Below are positions 1 through 9,074 of a stretch of DNA of 64,000 nucleotides, piece by piece. The stretch lies in contig NZ_JABASX010000005.1 in assembly GCF_016107655.1 (NCBI RefSeq), positions 186,001 to 250,000 of the forward strand, in the 5' to 3' direction. The first letter of the stretch is position 1. Every line of letters begins with the position of its first letter. Origin of the DNA: Brevibacterium antiquum. Its GTDB lineage: Bacteria > Actinomycetota > Actinomycetes > Actinomycetales > Brevibacteriaceae. A model generated the notes under the pieces. That model did not search any database. It was not told the origin of the DNA and saw only the letters and a list, made by a program, of their open reading frames with translations. The translations under genes were made by a program, and so were the position numbers.

Positions 1-1
1 C

Positions 2-553
2 GAACTCTTCCGGACGGTCACCTCGGCGACCGATCTTCCCATCGTCGTCTACGACAATCCGGGCACCACGCACTTCACGTTCACCCTTGATCTCTACGCA
101 CGGCTGGCCCAACTTGAAGGCGTGGTCTCGATCAAGATCCCTGGACAGGAGATGTCGCCACCGGACTTCACCGCACATGTCGAGCGGATCCGTGCCGCCA
201 CCGACAATCAGGTGACGATCGGGATCTCCGGCGACGCGTTCGGCGCTGCCGGCCTCAACGCCGGCTGCGATGCCTGGTACACGGCAGTCGGAGGAACCCT
301 GCCGACTCCGATGCTCGCGATCACACGAGCCGCCCAGAACGGCGAGGCAGGCCGGGCGTTGGAGCTCTCCGCCGAACTCCAGCCGCTGTGGGATCTCTTC
401 GCCGAATTCGGCGGCAGCCTCCGAACCACCGCCGCCATCGCCGAACATCTGGGGTTGGTCGCCCCGCACTCCCTGCCGCTGCCGATCCTCGGTCTCACCG
501 ATGCCCAGAAGGGAAAGGTCGCCGAGGTGGTCGAGACCCTCAATCTCGACTGA
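2..553 (+). CDS. DapA-family aldolase/lyase, 5' truncated by window edge
   Basis: Partial gene; the open frame enters from the left edge and stops at 551-553. The visible part is the C-terminal portion of a dihydrodipicolinate synthase/N-acetylneuraminate lyase (class I aldolase, TIM barrel) protein. A YDNPG motif resembles the family's YNxP segment, and the lysine in VSIKIPG (codon 134-136) sits where the Schiff-base lysine is expected. The tail is alpha-helical and alanine-rich. Whether the substrate is aspartate semialdehyde or another oxo acid cannot be decided from this half. The next recognisable sequence is a decayed surface protein, so the context does not help. Confidence 0.8.
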   Translation, partial: ELFRTVTSATDLPIVVYDNPGTTHFTFTLDLYARLAQLEGVVSIKIPGQEMSPPDFTAHVERIRAATDNQVTIGISGDAFGAAGLNAGCDAWYTAVGGTLPTPMLAITRAAQNGEAGRALELSAELQPLWDLFAEFGGSLRTTAAIAEHLGLVAPHSLPLPILGLTDAQKGKVAEVVETLNLD

Positions 554-636
554 CCGGCCCGGCGCGGGCTTCTCCGGAGCAGGACAGTTCATCCGGAATC
601 CACCCAGAGTTCGAGGCAGAGACAGGCGCTGTGCCT

Positions 637-1621
637 ATGGGCTTGAGCGAGAGTGGTGACTGCTATGAGGAGCTCTATGCCTTCGGCACCCGCTCCTTCT
701 CCGTGTGGACGACCGATGGCGCACTCGTCGCCGACTCGGGCGACAGCTTCGAACAGTTGACCGCCGAGGCGATTCCCGACTTCTTCAATTCCAACCATTC
801 GGAGTCGAATCGTGAGGGACGCAGTGATGACAAGGGCCCAGAGCCTGAGGCCCTGACCATCGGTGAGGTGGGGGGAGACCGCCTACGCTTTCGTCGGCTT
901 CGAACGGGTGGGCGGAATCGCCGCCTTCGACCTCAGCGACCCCGCGAACCCGCAATTCGTCACCTACTTCAATAACCGTGACTTCTCGGTCTCCGTTGAA
1001 GACGAGATCGAGGACGCCTCCGATCCCGAAGCTCTGCTCTCCAAGGCCGGCGACCTTGGTCCGGAAGGAATTGCCTTCCTGGGTGCTGATGAGTCTCCGA
1101 CAGGCGAAGCGGCCCTCGTCGTCGGCAACGAAGTCTCAGGCACCACCAGCCTGTACTCTGTCGCCGATCTCAACGACGACGGCGCGGGCGCCGATTCCGA
1201 TGACTTCGCGGATGCAGGTGCTTCGGCCGACTCCGACGCTTCGGTCGACTCCGATGGTGCAGCCGAAGATGCCACCGCGGACCCCGATGGGAAAGAGTCC
1301 GACGCGGCAGCGACCACTGCCGACTCAGACACCGGAGACGAAGCCAACTCAGACGCTGGAGACGCCGCGAACTCGGGGTCGAAGGGCGACGCAGGTTCGT
1401 CCGATGGAACAGACGCGGCTGACGACAACGCGGGCTCGCTCCCGCGCACCGGTGCTGATCTGGGCCAGTACCTCATTCTGGGCGGAATCGCGCTGGCTCT
1501 CATCGGCTTCGGCGTCCTGGCCGTCTTCCTGACACGTCGCCGCGGCCAGCGCCGCCGAGGCGAGCGAACCGGTTCGGCAGGATCGATCGCCGAGGACCTC
1601 GGCTCAGCCAGCTGGGACTGA
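637..1621 (+). pseudogene. Remnant of a choice-of-anchor I type, LPxTG-anchored surface protein
   Basis: Two consecutive frames read as one protein. Codons from 637 give YEELYAFGTRSFSVW, DSFEQLTAE and SDDKGPEPEAL, typical of the middle of long secreted choice-of-anchor I (phytase/phosphatase-like) proteins. The homology then jumps to another frame at a six-G run (870-875) and continues as TAYAFVGFERVGGIAAF. The 3' part runs through an Asp/Ser/Ala-rich stalk to LPRTG, a membrane helix and a basic tail, a sortase sorting signal. The N-terminal half, including any signal peptide, is absent: only about 85 bases separate it from the upstream lyase. I read it as a 5'-deleted, frameshifted relic; a sequencing error could explain the frameshift but not the missing 5' half. 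Confidence 0.7.
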
Positions 1622-1655
1622 CCGCTGACGCGACCTCAGTCGAGTTGACGGTGCG

Positions 1656-2474
1656 TCAATCGATCTTGCCGATGGGTTCGCGTTTCTCGGCCTGGAACTG
1701 GTCCTCGGCACGGCCACGTGCCCAATAGGCTGAGATCGACAAGGACTCCCGCGGAACATCGTGTTCCTTAAGGGCCTTGCGGATCGTCTTGATCGTCTCC
1801 CGCTCACCGTGGGCGAAGACCTGCGGGATGTCCTCCGGCCAGTCGAGACCGCGGACTGCTGCGATGAGCTCATCGTCGTTGTCGACCCAGGTCACGGTGA
1901 TGCCGTCCGGTGTCTCGGGCAGCAGTCGGTCTGCCTCATCCGGGACGGCGGCGATGACGAGGCCTCTCGCCTCGGCGTCCATGGCCTCAAGCGCTGTGCT
2001 CACGGCCGGGATCGCGGTGTGGTCGGCGATGAGCAGATGCCAGGGGGAATCAGGGCTGGGCCGGTATTTGCCTCCGGCACCCACCATGACGAGGGTGTCG
2101 CCTGGCTGTGCCGATGTGGCCCACGGGCCCGCAACGCCCTCATCGCCATGGATGACGAAGTCCAGTGTCAGCCATTTCTCGTCCTCGTTGACCTCCCGCA
2201 CGGTGTAGGTGCGGTTGCGGGGCAGCTGCTCGGGGGTGTTCTCCCGCAGTTCTGTCAGATCATAGGGCGGGACGAGGCCGTGCCGGGGATCGGCGAACAT
2301 GAGCTTGACGTATTTGTCGGTCGCCTCGTTGATGGAGAGGGCGTCGAAGCCCTCGCCGCCGACCCTGATCCGAATCAGGTTCGGGGTGATCGAGGTGACG
2401 TCTTGGACGGTGAGGATGGCTTGCGGGCGGGGCGGGCGAGCTGAGTTGCTCTGCGTATTGGGAGCAGCCGACAT
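1656..2474 (-). CDS. Siderophore-interacting protein (FAD-dependent ferric-siderophore reductase)
   Basis: Cytoplasmic flavoprotein of the ViuB/SIP family that releases iron from imported ferric siderophores. The sequence shows the FAD-binding RNRTYTVREV motif near residue 80, then VIHGDEGVAGPWA and a C-terminal NAD(P)H-binding-like half ending in ISAYWARGRAED, the usual SIP tail. Length (272 residues) is normal. I chose the ATG at 2474 because GGAAGG lies 8 bases upstream; a longer frame to 2540 has no ribosome site. The gene stands alone, and a near-consensus DtxR/IdeR box precedes it, so expression should rise in iron starvation. Confidence 0.9.
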   Translation of the reverse strand: MSAAPNTQSNSARPPRPQAILTVQDVTSITPNLIRIRVGGEGFDALSINEATDKYVKLMFADPRHGLVPPYDLTELRENTPEQLPRNRTYTVREVNEDEKWLTLDFVIHGDEGVAGPWATSAQPGDTLVMVGAGGKYRPSPDSPWHLLIADHTAIPAVSTALEAMDAEARGLVIAAVPDEADRLLPETPDGITVTWVDNDDELIAAVRGLDWPEDIPQVFAHGERETIKTIRKALKEHDVPRESLSISAYWARGRAEDQFQAEKREPIGKID

Positions 2475-2559
2475 GGAGAACCTTCCGGGTATGCGATTGC
2501 GCCGGGCTGTTCTTATGGGCCGCCTCGGCGAGGGCCTCAAACTGCGCCTATCTGATCAG

Positions 2560-2578
2560 GTTAGTTAGCCTAACCTTA
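2560..2578 (-). promoter_or_regulatory. DtxR/IdeR iron box upstream of the siderophore-interacting protein
   Basis: On the minus strand the sequence TAAGGTTAGGCTAACTAAC matches the DtxR/IdeR consensus (TTAGGTTAGGCTAACCTAA) at most positions, including the core GGTTAGGCTAAC. It lies about 85 bases upstream of the chosen start, where bound iron-loaded repressor would cover the promoter. Family knowledge: DtxR/IdeR represses iron-uptake genes when Fe(II) is plentiful. Confidence 0.85.
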
Positions 2579-2628
2579 GCAAACGCCGGTGGTGGGCACT
2601 CACATCGGGCACCCACGTCGCGGCGACG

Positions 2629-3948
2629 TCAGACGGCTCTCTGTGACCAGTCCTCACGCAGTCGACGCAGGCCCTTGAGCGCCTTGGGGGAGTCGACGTA
2701 TTCGACGTCTGGCAACGCGGAACTCGGGCTCTTGCACAGGAGCATGTCTTCGGGGTCCATGAGCGCTATTCGCTTTCCGTCCTCCTCGAGGCGACTCATC
2801 GCCTCGGTGAGCATGCGCCTGGCCACCCCATTGATCTCATTGACCCGGCGCAGGTCGAGGACGAAGGCCTCAACATTGGATTCGGGGGCGTCCATCGTCC
2901 GGATGACGTTCTCAGCACCGCTCCACTGGATGAGGCCCTGCAGGCTGCAGATGCGGACCATGACACCCTGAGAATCCACGAAGCGACGGTCACGGCGGAT
3001 GATCGAGCGAGCAGGCTCGGGCGCGTCCATGATGTGAAGACTCAGCTCACGCGAGAGAGTCCTGAAGATGTTGGCTCCGCGAACGCTCGTCCCGTGCTTA
3101 TCCAGCCGCGGAGAGAAGGTCGCGATCCCGACCTGCCCGGGCAGGACCCCGAAGACTCCGCCGGAGACACCGGACTTGGCGGGTACGCCGACCTCTGTCA
3201 TCCAGTCACCGGCAGCGTCGTACATGCCACACGTCATCATGACGCCGAGAACCTGGCGGTTCACGCGAGGTGAGAGCACCTGCTTGCCGGTGACCGGGTT
3301 GAGTCCGCCCGCTGCCAGAGTGGCGGCCATGATTCCCAGATCCTTGGTGGTGATGAGGATCGAGCACTGGGCGATATACCCCTGGACCACCTCGTCGGGC
3401 TGGTCAGTGTAGACACCATAGGACCGCAGCATATTGGCGATCGCGACATTGCGGTAGGCCTCACCCCATTCGCCTTCAGCCACCGAGTCGTCGACGCGCA
3501 GCTGGCGGCCGGCGAACTCGGACAGGCCGGCTCGCACGATTTCGATCCGCTCGGCCAGCGAGGTTCCCGGTTCTCCCAGGAGCGAATGGATGACCATGGC
3601 ACCGGCATTGATCATCGGGTTGAGCGGTTTGCCGGACATCTTGTCCAAGGAGAGTTCGTTGAAGGCCTCCCCACTGGGTTCGACACCGACCATGTCGAGG
3701 ACTGCGGCCAGCCCTTCCTGCTCGATCGCCATGCCGTAGATGAAGGGCTTCGACATCGACTGGATGGAGAACTCGAACTCCGAATCTCCGGAGGTGTATT
3801 CGATCCCGTCGAGTGTGGAGATGCAGATGCCCAGCTTCTCGGGGTCGGCCGACGCCAGATCCGGAATGTAGTCCGCGTTCGCACCAGACCGGTCTGACCT
3901 GTGACGATCGAGCGTCTCGTCCAAGAAATCAGGGATAGGGGATCGCAT
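2629..3948 (-). CDS. glsA: Glutaminase with C-terminal STAS domain
   Basis: Hydrolyses glutamine to glutamate and ammonia. The first ~300 residues are a serine-dependent beta-lactamase-like glutaminase: the SMSKPF motif near residue 65 carries the catalytic Ser and Lys, followed by KPLNPMINAGA and VPAKSGVSGGVFGVLPG. The last ~110 residues form a STAS-type domain (FVLDLRRVNEINGVARRML), a fusion seen in actinobacterial glutaminases and presumed regulatory. ATG 3948 is chosen because GGAGGT precedes it; the frame extends upstream without coding character. Transcribed alone. Confidence 0.92.
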   Translation of the reverse strand: MRSPIPDFLDETLDRHRSDRSGANADYIPDLASADPEKLGICISTLDGIEYTSGDSEFEFSIQSMSKPFIYGMAIEQEGLAAVLDMVGVEPSGEAFNELSLDKMSGKPLNPMINAGAMVIHSLLGEPGTSLAERIEIVRAGLSEFAGRQLRVDDSVAEGEWGEAYRNVAIANMLRSYGVYTDQPDEVVQGYIAQCSILITTKDLGIMAATLAAGGLNPVTGKQVLSPRVNRQVLGVMMTCGMYDAAGDWMTEVGVPAKSGVSGGVFGVLPGQVGIATFSPRLDKHGTSVRGANIFRTLSRELSLHIMDAPEPARSIIRRDRRFVDSQGVMVRICSLQGLIQWSGAENVIRTMDAPESNVEAFVLDLRRVNEINGVARRMLTEAMSRLEEDGKRIALMDPEDMLLCKSPSSALPDVEYVDSPKALKGLRRLREDWSQRAV

Positions 3949-4179
3949 TGCACCTCCTGCAGTGTGGTGAAGATCGTGGGATGAGAATGGGCTGGCTGCG
4001 TTGCGGACCGCAGTCGCCCGACTGCTATTCTCACACACCCCGTGCTGGTGAGGCGTCCAACACGGGGCAGAGAACTGGGCTGTCACAGTCGTCGCAGAGG
4101 CCCACCACTCGCATCCCCGATATGCCACCGGATCGGGCCAGTTATCCCGAGCAGGCGCTGACCCCCGAAGTGAGAATCC

Positions 4180-4533
4180 TCAGGGGTGAGTTTCGCCCTC
4201 GTCGCTGCGACGATTCACATCGGGTCGCTGTTCGCCGGCTGGGCGCTGCTCGTCAGTGGAGCGCTCACCAGGGCGCTGATCGCCGGCCGGGCGCTGGCCA
4301 TCGGACTGGTTGGTCTCCGAGTTGCCATCGCTGCCGACTGCACGATCGGCGGCGTCTCTGGCCTTCTGGATCTTCTCGGTGTGCTTGCCCTTGGTCAGGG
4401 ACTCGGCGACTCCTGCGGCCTTGTCGAGAATCGAATCAGTGGCCTTCTCTCCCTTTTCGGAGTTGAGCTTTTCGCGAACCTTCGGGTCGTTGGCCAGGTT
4501 CTTGGCCTTGTTGATGAACTTGTCGAATGGCAT
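4180..4533 (-). CDS. Rv0909/MT0933-like antitoxin-family small protein
   Basis: A 117-residue hydrophilic protein. The N-terminal half (MPFDKFINKAKNLANDPKVREK, then DSILDKAAG and TEKIQKARDAADRAVG) has the repeated amphipathic-helix pattern of the Rv0909 (MT0933_antitox) family. The C-terminal half is a disordered run of repeated Q-R-P-A/G-x-E/D units. GAAGGG lies 9 bases before the ATG at 4533. No toxin gene of the Rv0910 type is adjacent, so a toxin-antitoxin role is doubtful; many relatives are orphan proteins of unknown job. It lies 46 bases downstream of the amidohydrolase on the same strand and could be co-transcribed with it. Confidence 0.6.
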   Translation of the reverse strand: MPFDKFINKAKNLANDPKVREKLNSEKGEKATDSILDKAAGVAESLTKGKHTEKIQKARDAADRAVGSDGNSETNQSDGQRPAGDQRPGERSTDEQRPAGEQRPDVNRRSDEGETHP

Positions 4534-4578
4534 GATGTGGCCCTTCTCAGCTGACGGTCGTGTCACCACCGACCTTAG

Positions 4579-5880
4579 TCACTTTGACTGTGCTCCACCT
4601 GACTGCGCAGTCCCACGGGAGGCCGCAGGCCCGCCCGACGGAGCAGCTTGGTCGATGCGCAGCACGGTCTCGAGCAGGACCTCGATTCCGGGCAGGATGT
4701 CATCGAGTTCGGTGAATTCCTCGGGACAGTGGCTGCGGCCATCATGTGAGGGAACGAAGATCATGCCCACCTGCGTCTTGGCGGCGATGATTCCCGCGTC
4801 GTGGCCGGCACCGGAGAACATTGTGGCCCTGGAATGACCAAGGTCATCGGCCACCTCGGCGATGGTCGACGTGATCGGTTCGTGCAGGGGCACGGGCGCA
4901 TCGTCCGTCGTCCACTCCATCTCCACACGCACGCCGCGCTTGTCAGCATTCTCCCCGGCAGCATCGGTGAGCCTGCGCTGTGCCTCATGCAGCCAAGAAC
5001 CGTCGGGGCCGCGGAACTCGCCCTCGAGACTGGCATTGGCCGAGACGACGTTCACGGCTTCCGGAGTGAATTGGATCTGACCACTCGTGCCGCGAGTGTT
5101 CGTCCCTGACTCGGCGATCGATTCGACGGCGAGCACCGTGCCGGCAGCGGCACATCCTGCATCGGCACGGACATCCATCGGGGTCGTGCCTGCATGGTCC
5201 TGACGGCCGGTGAAGAGCGCCTTGAAGTGGTTGATGCCGGTGATCGTCTCAACGACGCCGATCTGTTTGCCGATCCGCTCCAGCTCAGGTCCCTGCTCGA
5301 TGTGGAGTTCGAGGAAGGCGGTGACCTTCGAGAAGTCGTAGCGCGCGTCTAAGAAGGCTTCCGGGTCGATGCCGGAGTCCGGCAGAGCAGCGGCGAGGCT
5401 GCGGCCGGTGGTGTCGGTGGCGGCCAGGGTGGTGCGGTCGACGAGTCCGGTCATCGCCCGGGAGCCGACGCAGAAGAAGCCGAAGTCGTTGGGCTCTTCG
5501 TTGAAGAAGACCACGATCACGAGGTCATGGTCGAGTCGAATGTTGTTCTCCCGCAGCAGCCGTACGACCTCGATGGCACCGAGGACACCGGTGATCCCGT
5601 CGAAACGGCCCCCGCCGTCAACGGTGTCGGTATGGGACCCGAGCATGATCTCCTGCCCGCCGAGGCGACCGGGCAGCACCCCGATGACGTTTCCTGCCCC
5701 GTCGACTCGGGTCGCCAGCCCTGCCTGCTTCATCAGGGTGCGGGCATAGTCGCGTCCGGCGATATCGAACTCGCTCAGAGCCCGCCTCGTCCAGCCCGGA
5801 CGTTCGGAATCGACGAGGGTTGCGAGTTCGGCGAGTTCGGAGCCGAAACGGTCGCCTACGGGCGTGATCGTGCTCATCAT
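4579..5880 (-). CDS. M20 family N-carbamoyl-amino acid / allantoate amidohydrolase
   Basis: Metal-dependent amidohydrolase of the hydantoinase/carbamoylase (HyuC/AllC) group within peptidase family M20. Metal ligands are recognisable in order: GSHTDTVDGGGRFDG (His, Asp), FFNEEPNDFG (Glu pair), ELHIEQGPELE (His) and SHCPEEF near the end. The dimerisation lid contains FTGRQDHAGTTPMD. Length 433 is normal apart from a disordered Gly/Ala/Ser tail of about 20 residues. Substrate (N-carbamoyl amino acid, allantoate or ureidoglycolate) cannot be fixed because no hydantoinase or allantoinase gene is nearby. Tandem ATGs at 5880 and 5877 follow an AAAGG site. Confidence 0.85.
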   Translation of the reverse strand: MMSTITPVGDRFGSELAELATLVDSERPGWTRRALSEFDIAGRDYARTLMKQAGLATRVDGAGNVIGVLPGRLGGQEIMLGSHTDTVDGGGRFDGITGVLGAIEVVRLLRENNIRLDHDLVIVVFFNEEPNDFGFFCVGSRAMTGLVDRTTLAATDTTGRSLAAALPDSGIDPEAFLDARYDFSKVTAFLELHIEQGPELERIGKQIGVVETITGINHFKALFTGRQDHAGTTPMDVRADAGCAAAGTVLAVESIAESGTNTRGTSGQIQFTPEAVNVVSANASLEGEFRGPDGSWLHEAQRRLTDAAGENADKRGVRVEMEWTTDDAPVPLHEPITSTIAEVADDLGHSRATMFSGAGHDAGIIAAKTQVGMIFVPSHDGRSHCPEEFTELDDILPGIEVLLETVLRIDQAAPSGGPAASRGTAQSGGAQSK

Positions 5881-5921
5881 TGAGCCTTTCTGGTGGTGCC
5901 GTCAGTGGTGGTGTGCGGTTC

Positions 5922-7262
5922 TCAGAGGTGGTCCACATCCAGGGTAGCGCCCTCATCCGTGCGGTACCGAGAGTTCCTGCTGCCCAAGACCAGCGTGGCC
6001 AACAGGGCGGCGATGACCGAGGCGCTGAGGATTGCGACCTTCGCATAATCGTGTTCAGAGGCGCCGGGGATGAAGCTGAGTTCGGCGACGAGGAGGGAGA
6101 CCGTGAACCCGATTCCGGCGAGCAGACCGACACCGGCCAGATCCGGCCACTTCAGACTCGGGTCCAAGCCCGCCGAGGTGAATCTGGTGACCAGCCACGT
6201 CGACGCCAGGATCCCCAACGGTTTGCCGACGACCAGGGCCGCGATGATCGCAAAGGTCAACGGCTGGGAGAACGCGGTGGCCAGACCGTCGAGTCCGCCC
6301 ACGGCCACACCTGCGGCGAAGAATGCGAATACGGGCACCGCGAATCCCGCGGACAGGGGCCGCATGCGGTGTTCGAGCACCTCGGCGAGGTTCGGGCGGT
6401 CATCGTCATCCGCCTGACGATCCTGACCTCTGCGCCGGCGGCTGGCCAGGGCGGGGATCGTGAACCCGAGGAGCACACCGGCAATCGTCGCATGGACACC
6501 TGAGGCGTGCATGAGTGCCCAGGCGATGAGCCCGAGGGGCAGCAGAATCACCCACGCGGCCCAGGCTCGTTCGACGAAGAACGTTTGGAAGCGGGCGGCG
6601 ATGAGACCGTAGACGACGACGACCGCGACTGCTGTCAGGAGTGGAACGAGAGAGATGGTCTCGGTGTAGAAGACGGCGATGATGCCGATCGCCAGCAGGT
6701 CATCGACGGCGGCGAGGGTGAGGAGGAAGATGCGCAGAGCCTTGGGCAGGTGGGAGCCGATGATCGCGAGGATCGCGACAGCGAATGCGATGTCCGTGGC
6801 CGTGGGAATCGCCCATCCGCGCAGCGTCTCCGGGTAGGAGGTCAGGAGAGCTGTGTAGATGATGGCGGGGACGATGACGCCGCCGGCTGCGGCGGTGATC
6901 GGGACGATGGCAGTGCGGAATCTGCGCAGATCTCCGTGGGTGAATTCGGTCTTCAGCTCCACCCCGACGAGGAAGAAGAAGATCGCGAGCAGGCCGTCGG
7001 CAGCCCAGGTTCCCAGGCTCAGCTGCAGGTGCCAGGCGGCGGGGCCGAGCTCGACGTCTCTGAGAGCGAAGTATGAGTCCGCGAGGGGAGAGTTCGCCCA
7101 GATGAGGGCCACGACGGCGGCGATGACGAGGAGTCCGCCGCCGACGGTGTCCTGGCGCAGAGACGCGAGCAGGCGAAAGCCAGTGCCAGGTGCTGGAGAT
7201 GGTGAAGTCACGGTGATTCCATTTCGTTGCCGGAAGATGTGCTTCTCCGGCCCGAAATGCAT
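5922..7262 (-). CDS. nhaA: Na+/H+ antiporter NhaA
   Basis: Inner-membrane sodium-proton antiporter for pH and Na+ homeostasis. The protein has the NhaA helix pattern with [27 protein letters not shown] and the ion-binding aspartate pair in [10 protein letters not shown]. About 11-12 hydrophobic segments are visible, with a charged loop ([16 protein letters not shown]) between the halves. Length 446 is slightly long for the family. The start is uncertain: the frame opens at ATG 7262 without a ribosome site, and GTG 7211 (giving [14 protein letters not shown]) is a reasonable alternative. Confidence 0.9.
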   Translation of the reverse strand: MHFGPEKHIFRQRNGITVTSPSPAPGTGFRLLASLRQDTVGGGLLVIAAVVALIWANSPLADSYFALRDVELGPAAWHLQLSLGTWAADGLLAIFFFLVGVELKTEFTHGDLRRFRTAIVPITAAAGGVIVPAIIYTALLTSYPETLRGWAIPTATDIAFAVAILAIIGSHLPKALRIFLLTLAAVDDLLAIGIIAVFYTETISLVPLLTAVAVVVVYGLIAARFQTFFVERAWAAWVILLPLGLIAWALMHASGVHATIAGVLLGFTIPALASRRRRGQDRQADDDDRPNLAEVLEHRMRPLSAGFAVPVFAFFAAGVAVGGLDGLATAFSQPLTFAIIAALVVGKPLGILASTWLVTRFTSAGLDPSLKWPDLAGVGLLAGIGFTVSLLVAELSFIPGASEHDYAKVAILSASVIAALLATLVLGSRNSRYRTDEGATLDVDHL

Positions 7263-7326
7263 GCGGGTGCTCTGTCAGAGCGATCAGTGATCGAGCGCCG
7301 AGGCGGTCGTGCTTTTGACGGTCTGC

Positions 7327-7476
7327 TCAGAAGGTGGGCCGGAGTCGTTCTCCAGCCAGAAGTGGAGCTGTCCCCGACAGCATCATGCCCCACGACGTGA
7401 TGTAGCCGTTGGTGCCCGGGTGTCCCAGGACCCACACTTTCGGTGTGAATACGGCGCCAGGTGTGGTGGGAGTCAT
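7327..7476 (-). CDS. Possible leaderless small ORF, 49 residues, unknown
   Basis: I do not recognise this protein. The frame starts at ATG 7476 and reads MTPTTPGAVFTPKVWVLGHP and onward to RLRPTF; it contains two Trp and no clear transmembrane helix. A TAGACT -10 element (7484-7489, minus strand) ends seven bases before the ATG, the spacing used by leaderless actinobacterial messages. It lies between the DUF2993-type gene and nhaA and could be a real small protein or a cis-acting upstream ORF of nhaA. The 281-base gap it occupies otherwise shows nothing. Confidence 0.3.
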   Translation of the reverse strand: MTPTTPGAVFTPKVWVLGHPGTNGYITSWGMMLSGTAPLLAGERLRPTF

Positions 7477-7543
7477 CACAGTCAGTCTACGCGACAGCAG
7501 ATTGCTCGCGCATGTTCAGAGCCTGCCCCCGGTCGCCCCCGGC

Positions 7544-8281
7544 TCAGTTCAGGGAGACGCCGGTGCCGTGGAGGCTGATCTTCAGACCGGCATCGGTGGG
7601 TTCGATGTCGGTGAGCTCGAGGCCGGCGGGCAGGAAATCGAGGTCGATGACGATGTCTGAGATCGACGAGGTCAGGAACGAGGGGAGCGAGTCGATGTCG
7701 ACCTCGGCGGATCCGAGTCTGATCGTCGTGGCGTTGACCACGACCCGCCGTGACTGCGCCTTCGATTCGATGCCGATGAGCAATTCCTGTCCGAGCAGCG
7801 AGCCTTTGAGGTAGAGCCCGCCGTCGATCGTGGTGAATGACATGCCATCGGGCAGCGAGGCGTGTTCGGTGGCCAGCGAGTCGATCGTCGACAGCGGAAT
7901 CACCGCGCTCGCATCAACCGTGCCGATCGGGCGTGAAGTGTCGACGGGAACGTCGAAGAGCTCGGCATCGACGTCGGTGAAGTCGACGTTCTCATACTGC
8001 GCCCGATCAGCCGTGACATGAACGGTGTCGAGAGTTCCCCCGGCCATCTGCGTCAGCACGGGGAAGCCCTCGACGTTCACATCGGCATCGCCGTAGGGCT
8101 CGAGTCCGGCGGCGATCTTCTGTTCGGTGGTGAAGTCGACGACCCGGTCGGCGGCGATGAAGCCGACGAGGAGAGTGGCCACGACGATGACCGCGGTGAC
8201 GATGAGCGTCGTCCGGCGAGATCTCCGTCGAGGCGGTTCGTGCGGGTACTCCAGAGTTCGGGCCGTCGTCATGGACCCCAT
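7544..8281 (-). CDS. LmeA-like phospholipid-binding protein (DUF2993)
   Basis: One N-terminal membrane helix (residues ~24-44, TLIVTAVIVVATLLVGFIAA) precedes an extracytoplasmic domain typical of DUF2993/LmeA proteins, with FPVLTQMAGGTLDTVHV and a terminal DIVIDLDFLPAGLELTDIEP segment. In mycobacteria LmeA binds phospholipid and supports mannan maturation; that role is inferred only by family. ATG 8281 is chosen because GGAAG precedes it; ATG 8272 is possible. The longer frame to 8377 would overlap lutC and is rejected. Confidence 0.72.
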   Translation of the reverse strand: MGSMTTARTLEYPHEPPRRRSRRTTLIVTAVIVVATLLVGFIAADRVVDFTTEQKIAAGLEPYGDADVNVEGFPVLTQMAGGTLDTVHVTADRAQYENVDFTDVDAELFDVPVDTSRPIGTVDASAVIPLSTIDSLATEHASLPDGMSFTTIDGGLYLKGSLLGQELLIGIESKAQSRRVVVNATTIRLGSAEVDIDSLPSFLTSSISDIVIDLDFLPAGLELTDIEPTDAGLKISLHGTGVSLN

Positions 8282-8321
8282 TCTTCCGTACAGCGATTGC
8301 CTGTGTCGTGCTGGGATCGAC

Positions 8322-9074
8322 TCACGTATCGACAATGACCACGTCGAGGGTGCGCGGACCGTGGACGCCTTCGACACGTTTGAGTTCGATGTCGCTCGTC
8401 GCCGAGGGCCCCGAGATGAACGTCAGAGCCGCATCCGGAGTCAGACGTGCGATCCCCTCGGGGACGATGTCGACGATATCGGCGACGCGGACGATGCACA
8501 CGTGATGGTCGGGCACGAGCGTGATCGCCCTCCTGCCGCACTCCGGCGATCCGTCGAGGACGATGGTTCCCGTCTGTGCGATCGCCACCGCCGAGGCTGT
8601 CACCACTGCCGCCTGTGAGTCGAGTTCGAGGATGGACAGTTCCTGACCGGGAGCATCGACCGAGATCTCACCGGTGAATGACTGCAGCCAGGAATCGTCG
8701 AGCCCGCGTGGGACGACGATGTTCGACCCCGCGTCGAGAAGCCCGGCGATGGTCTTCGCCGGGTCGCCGCTGACACGGTGGACATTGGCCTTGTAGTCCT
8801 CGAGGCGGTCGATGAGAAGCTCGATGAGATCCTCACCCGTGTGCGTTCCCGTTCGCAGATATTCAGCGCTCTGGTTGACCGTCCCGCCGCCGGCGGCGGG
8901 AGGCCCCGGGTCCGTGTTCTCCTCGGTGCCCTCGTGCGAGCCGGCGTGTCCGGTGGCTGAGGACGAAGCTGCGGGGACGGTCCCGGAAGCAGACGAGACA
9001 TACTCGCCCCCACCTCGGCGACCGAGGGCCTGATTGATGCGGCCAAGGATCTCTTCACGTGCGGTGTCCGTCAT
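8322..9074 (-). CDS. lutC: Lactate utilisation protein LutC (LUD domain)
   Basis: Third subunit of the LutABC L-lactate dehydrogenase (LldEFG-type) complex that oxidises lactate to pyruvate. After a variable, Gly/Pro-rich stretch (residues ~20-65) the LUD domain is clear: VPRGLDDSWL, AQTGTIVLDGSP, RRAITLVPDHHVCIV and FISGPSATSDIELKRVEGVHGP near the end. It overlaps the end of lutB by an ATGA (9071-9074), so the genes are translationally coupled. Length 250. Confidence 0.93.
   Translation of the reverse strand: MTDTAREEILGRINQALGRRGGGEYVSSASGTVPAASSSATGHAGSHEGTEENTDPGPPAAGGGTVNQSAEYLRTGTHTGEDLIELLIDRLEDYKANVHRVSGDPAKTIAGLLDAGSNIVVPRGLDDSWLQSFTGEISVDAPGQELSILELDSQAAVVTASAVAIAQTGTIVLDGSPECGRRAITLVPDHHVCIVRVADIVDIVPEGIARLTPDAALTFISGPSATSDIELKRVEGVHGPRTLDVVIVDT

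Noticed and set aside
4180-4533. Toxin-antitoxin module around the Rv0909-like protein
   Set aside because: No adjacent toxin-sized gene; the neighbours are an M20 amidohydrolase and glutaminase.
8282-8377. N-terminal extension of the DUF2993-type protein
   Set aside because: It would overlap lutC and lacks a ribosome site; ATG 8281 has GGAAG upstream and leads directly into the membrane helix.
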